Shown piece by piece: positions 5,789 through 7,935 of a stretch of DNA of 7,935 bases (position 1 is its first letter; each line of letters opens with the position of its first letter). This DNA comes from Bacteroidales bacterium GP1 (GTDB lineage Bacteria; Bacteroidota; Bacteroidia; Bacteroidales; Muribaculaceae), in NCBI GenBank assembly GCA_001701105.1, contig DAAI01000015.1, positions 1 to 7,935 of the forward strand, given 5' to 3'. The translations under genes were made by a program, and so were the position numbers. Under the pieces are notes generated by a model. That model saw only the letters and a program-made list of their open reading frames with translations, did no database searches and had not been told where the DNA came from.

Positions 5789-6919
5789 GGGCTTTTTGCG
5801 AATCAACGGAATCAGTAGCAGGAAATAATCGAAAAGGATGAGTTTTGGAGAGCCATTGCGCTCTATTTCCATCCTGGCACGATCGGTCTCTGTGATTATC
5901 TCCTCCACATTTGCCGCGTTAACGAAAGGAGAGAAATTATGGGAAAAAGCCTCATCCTCCGGAGTGAGGGTGGAGAGGACAGGCATTCTGAGATTGTAAA
6001 TAAAATTCTCGCGTATCTGTCCGCTGAAATAATTCAGGAAGCGATTGATTTTTTCGCGGCCGAAAGCCGCAACCTGTTCCGATAGCTTTTTCAACGCGGT
6101 CACTTTCCTTCCGTATGCCTGGCGCATCAGCGTCTGGAAAATTGCCCGGAATTCCTCGGCTTCGCCGGAGTTGGAACCTAATTCATCGGCCTTGATAAGG
6201 CTCCCGGCCGCCAAAGGAGCGATGCGCGCCGACTTATATGTGTCGATTTTCCATTTATTATGAAGATAGGCTGCTATGTCGGTCGCTTCCAACGGTCGGG
6301 CATAGAGTCGTCGTGTGCGTGAGAATATGGTGGGCAATACCTCCATTTCGTTGTTAGAAACGAGTATGAAGCAAGTGCCGGGAGCAGGTTCCTCTATTTC
6401 CTTGAGCAGCTTATTGGCGGCTTCCGGCCTCAGTCGCTCGGGGAGCCAGATAACGAAGAATTTCATATTCGAGGCAAACGGCGGATAGGATGCTTCCCGT
6501 AGGATTTCGGCGGCCTCATCCACATGGATGGCAGGCTGGGAATTGCCGGCCTCAATAATGTCGAGCCATTTTTCCACCGGCATTGTCGGGGCCTCGTCGA
6601 GCATCCTTAGCCATTGTGGCCGCATATCGTTTGAAACCCTGCGTTTCAGCTTCTCGCTCTTTACAATCGGATAGCTGAAATGCACATCCGGATGCGACAT
6701 TTCTGCGTGCATTCTGCAGTTTCCACATATTCCGCATGGCTCGCCGTCGGTGGGATTCTGGCAATGGACATACGCCATGAAGGCCCTTGCGGTCATCATT
6801 TTCCCTACGCCTGATGGCCCCGACAAGAGCAGAGCGTGAGGGATGCGCCCTTTATCGGCCATCTCTCGAAAATCGGCTTTCAATGCCTCATTCCCCGGTA
6901 TGTCCTTATATTTTATCAC
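5780..6919 (-). CDS. holB: DNA polymerase III delta' subunit (clamp loader)
   Basis: This 379-residue AAA+ clamp-loader protein acts in the replisome, where delta' helps load the beta clamp. Domain I carries a P-loop-like GPSGVGKM (34-41) and a zinc module with Cys53, Cys62, Cys65 and Cys68. AANKLLKEIEEP (167-178) and PTIFSRT (196-202) follow, the latter at the place of the Ser-Arg-Cys arginine-finger motif. The P-loop lacks the Ser/Thr after Lys and the Walker B acidic pair reads Pro-Glu (LPERL, 159-163), consistent with the known non-ATPase role of delta'. The C-terminal part (about 210-379) is the helical collar region. The start is a GTG at 6919; the next in-frame ATG (codon 20) would remove conserved sequence, and a TAA lies four codons upstream, so GTG is the best choice. 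It is first in the operon with the nucleotidyltransferase and galE, and is divergent from the addB-like gene. Confidence 0.92.
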   Translation of the reverse strand: MIKYKDIPGNEALKADFREMADKGRIPHALLLSGPSGVGKMMTARAFMAYVHCQNPTDGEPCGICGNCRMHAEMSHPDVHFSYPIVKSEKLKRRVSNDMRPQWLRMLDEAPTMPVEKWLDIIEAGNSQPAIHVDEAAEILREASYPPFASNMKFFVIWLPERLRPEAANKLLKEIEEPAPGTCFILVSNNEMEVLPTIFSRTRRLYARPLEATDIAAYLHNKWKIDTYKSARIAPLAAGSLIKADELGSNSGEAEEFRAIFQTLMRQAYGRKVTALKKLSEQVAAFGREKINRFLNYFSGQIRENFIYNLRMPVLSTLTPEDEAFSHNFSPFVNAANVEEIITETDRARMEIERNGSPKLILFDYFLLLIPLIRKKPEQ

Positions 6920-6969
6920 AATCTTGGTTTAGATCTGCCGTATTACCGGAAGGATTGGTTATTAATTCA

Positions 6970-7001
6970 CAAAAATACTAAATAATATTGTGGCAATCAA
7001 G
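6970..7001 (-). promoter_or_regulatory. Promoter of the holB-nucleotidyltransferase-galE operon
   Basis: Read on the minus strand, the -7 box TATTTTTG (plus 6970-6977) fits TAnnTTTG exactly. A -33 element CTTG (plus 6998-7001) lies 20 bases upstream of it. Transcription would start around 6962-6965, giving a leader of about 45 bases to the GTG at 6919. The -33 half lies inside the opposite promoter of the addB-like gene. Confidence 0.65.
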
Positions 7002-7018
7002 AAAAACAATTAAATTTG
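6987..7018 (+). promoter_or_regulatory. Promoter of the addB-like gene
   Basis: The -7 box TAAATTTG (7011-7018) fits TAnnTTTG exactly, and a -33 element ATTG (6987-6990) stands 20 bases upstream, the spacing usual in Bacteroidota. The leader to the ATG at 7039 would be only about 12-16 bases and is A-rich (ATAAAAATATC), as expected for initiation without Shine-Dalgarno pairing. It overlaps the divergent holB promoter by 15 bases. Confidence 0.65.
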
Positions 7019-7038
7019 GTAGATAAAAATATCAGACC

Positions 7039-7935
7039 ATGGATCATACGAGCTTTTTGGGGAGTGTGGCAACGGCATATGCCGATAAGAACGGTGGGAA
7101 GGAAGATTTATCGGAGTTCTGCTTTGTGTTTCCTAACCGGCGAAGCGGCACGTTCTTTCTAAAATATCTGGCGGAGGCATCGGGAGGGCGCACCCGTCTC
7201 GCTCCTGAAGTGCTTACTGTGGGCGAGTTCATGAGCCGTGTGTCGGGTCTTGATGTGGCTCCGAGGGTTATCCAACTTTTTGAATTATACCTTGCCTACC
7301 GCAGCCATGTGGCCGGTGGCAAAGATAATCCGGAAGAAGATATGTTCCTCGAATTTGACAAGTTTCTCCCATGGGGTGAAATCGTGCTCAATGATTTCAG
7401 TGAGGTCGACATGTACAATGTCGATGCGCATCAGATATTCAGCAACGTGGCCGACTATCGCTCCATCTCATCCAATTTTCTTACCGATGAGCAGAAAGAA
7501 GTAATCGACAGATATTTCGGTTACCGGCCTGACCATGCTTCCGTGCAGGAATTCTGGAAAAGTTTTGAAGGTCCTGACTCAAAAGGATTAAAGGAGAAAT
7601 ACAGGCTTCTATGGCAGATGCTTCCGGAGCTTTACGACAGTCTGCGGGAGCGTCTCGAACATCCGGAGAAGGGTTATCCCATGTGTATGGCCGGAAGTGG
7701 CTACAGAATTGCCATGGAGCGAGTGAAAGAGGAGGGAATTGGCGCGCTCCCGTGGAAAAAGGTTGTTGTAGTAGGGGTGGAATGGCTGTCGACTACGGAG
7801 GCTGAACTTTTTAGGGCCTTAAGTAAGGAGCATGACGACAATGGGGAGGCAACGATAGAATTCTTCTGGGATGTCACGGGGCCGGTGCTTACGGAGAAAA
7901 GGGAGCCGGCGGGACCCGTTGTGAGCGGCAATGAA
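7039..7935 (+). CDS. AddB-like PD-(D/E)XK nuclease family protein, N-terminal part (runs off the window)
   Basis: An open frame of 299 codons starts at ATG 7039 (MDHTSFLGSV) and continues past the end of the window, so the C-terminus, where the family carries its PD-(D/E)XK nuclease and iron-sulphur cysteines, is not seen. The N-terminus matches the Bacteroidota AddB-like / RecB-type exonuclease family: FCFVFPNRRSGTFFLKYL (27-44), LAPEVLTVGEFM (54-65), FLPWGEIVLNDFSEVD (109-124) and VVVVGVEWLSTTEAELF. In an active helicase the first segment would be a Walker A loop; here it is Asn-Arg-Arg-Ser-Gly-Thr without the GK[ST], so this subunit should not hydrolyse ATP. It would pair with an AddA-type helicase-nuclease, expected just downstream, to process double-strand breaks for recombination. 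Full length in the family is about 900-1000 residues. I see no frameshift in the visible part. Confidence 0.8.
   Translation, partial: MDHTSFLGSVATAYADKNGGKEDLSEFCFVFPNRRSGTFFLKYLAEASGGRTRLAPEVLTVGEFMSRVSGLDVAPRVIQLFELYLAYRSHVAGGKDNPEEDMFLEFDKFLPWGEIVLNDFSEVDMYNVDAHQIFSNVADYRSISSNFLTDEQKEVIDRYFGYRPDHASVQEFWKSFEGPDSKGLKEKYRLLWQMLPELYDSLRERLEHPEKGYPMCMAGSGYRIAMERVKEEGIGALPWKKVVVVGVEWLSTTEAELFRALSKEHDDNGEATIEFFWDVTGPVLTEKREPAGPVVSGNE

Overview
The window looks like chromosomal core sequence from a member of the Bacteroidales, probably a Muribaculaceae-like gut bacterium. Evidence: promoter -7 boxes of the Bacteroidota type TAnnTTTG, no Shine-Dalgarno-like sequence before the starts, a roughly balanced base composition, and families typical of the phylum (a DUF4270 lipoprotein, a one-domain glycogen-synthase-like protein, the 'MQHQ' type of CapA protein, an AddB-like protein with a degraded P-loop). 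The genus assignment is inference. I see no insertion sequence, phage gene, CRISPR array, tRNA or rRNA.

Layout. (1) 1-3460, plus strand: a promoter box, then three tightly coupled genes, each overlapping the next by an ATGA: a glycogen-synthase-like N-terminal-domain protein, a DUF4270 lipoprotein, and a secreted CapA/PGA_cap-type metallophosphatase-like protein. (2) 3461-3822: a 362-base convergent intergenic region without a convincing gene but rich in inverted repeats, including a 14-bp stem that is the best terminator candidate for either strand. (3) 3823-6919, minus strand: three closely spaced genes read holB (clamp-loader delta' subunit), a sugar-1-phosphate nucleotidyltransferase, then galE (UDP-hexose 4-epimerase). 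(4) 6920-7038: a divergent intergenic region with two overlapping face-to-face promoters. (5) 7039-7935, plus strand: the first 299 codons of an AddB-like recombination nuclease/helicase-fold protein that runs off the window.

Functional reading. The left operon concerns the cell envelope: one cytoplasmic protein, one lipoprotein and one exported protein. The minus-strand operon joins replication (delta') to nucleotide-sugar supply (nucleotidyltransferase and GalE), probably for capsule, O-antigen or glycoprotein synthesis. Two genes of genome maintenance, holB and addB-like, share one divergent promoter region. Nothing here is an obvious new defence or mobile system. The most interesting points are the apparently inactive glycogen-synthase-like protein fixed in an operon with two envelope proteins, the densely folded convergent intergenic region, and the interlocked divergent promoters.
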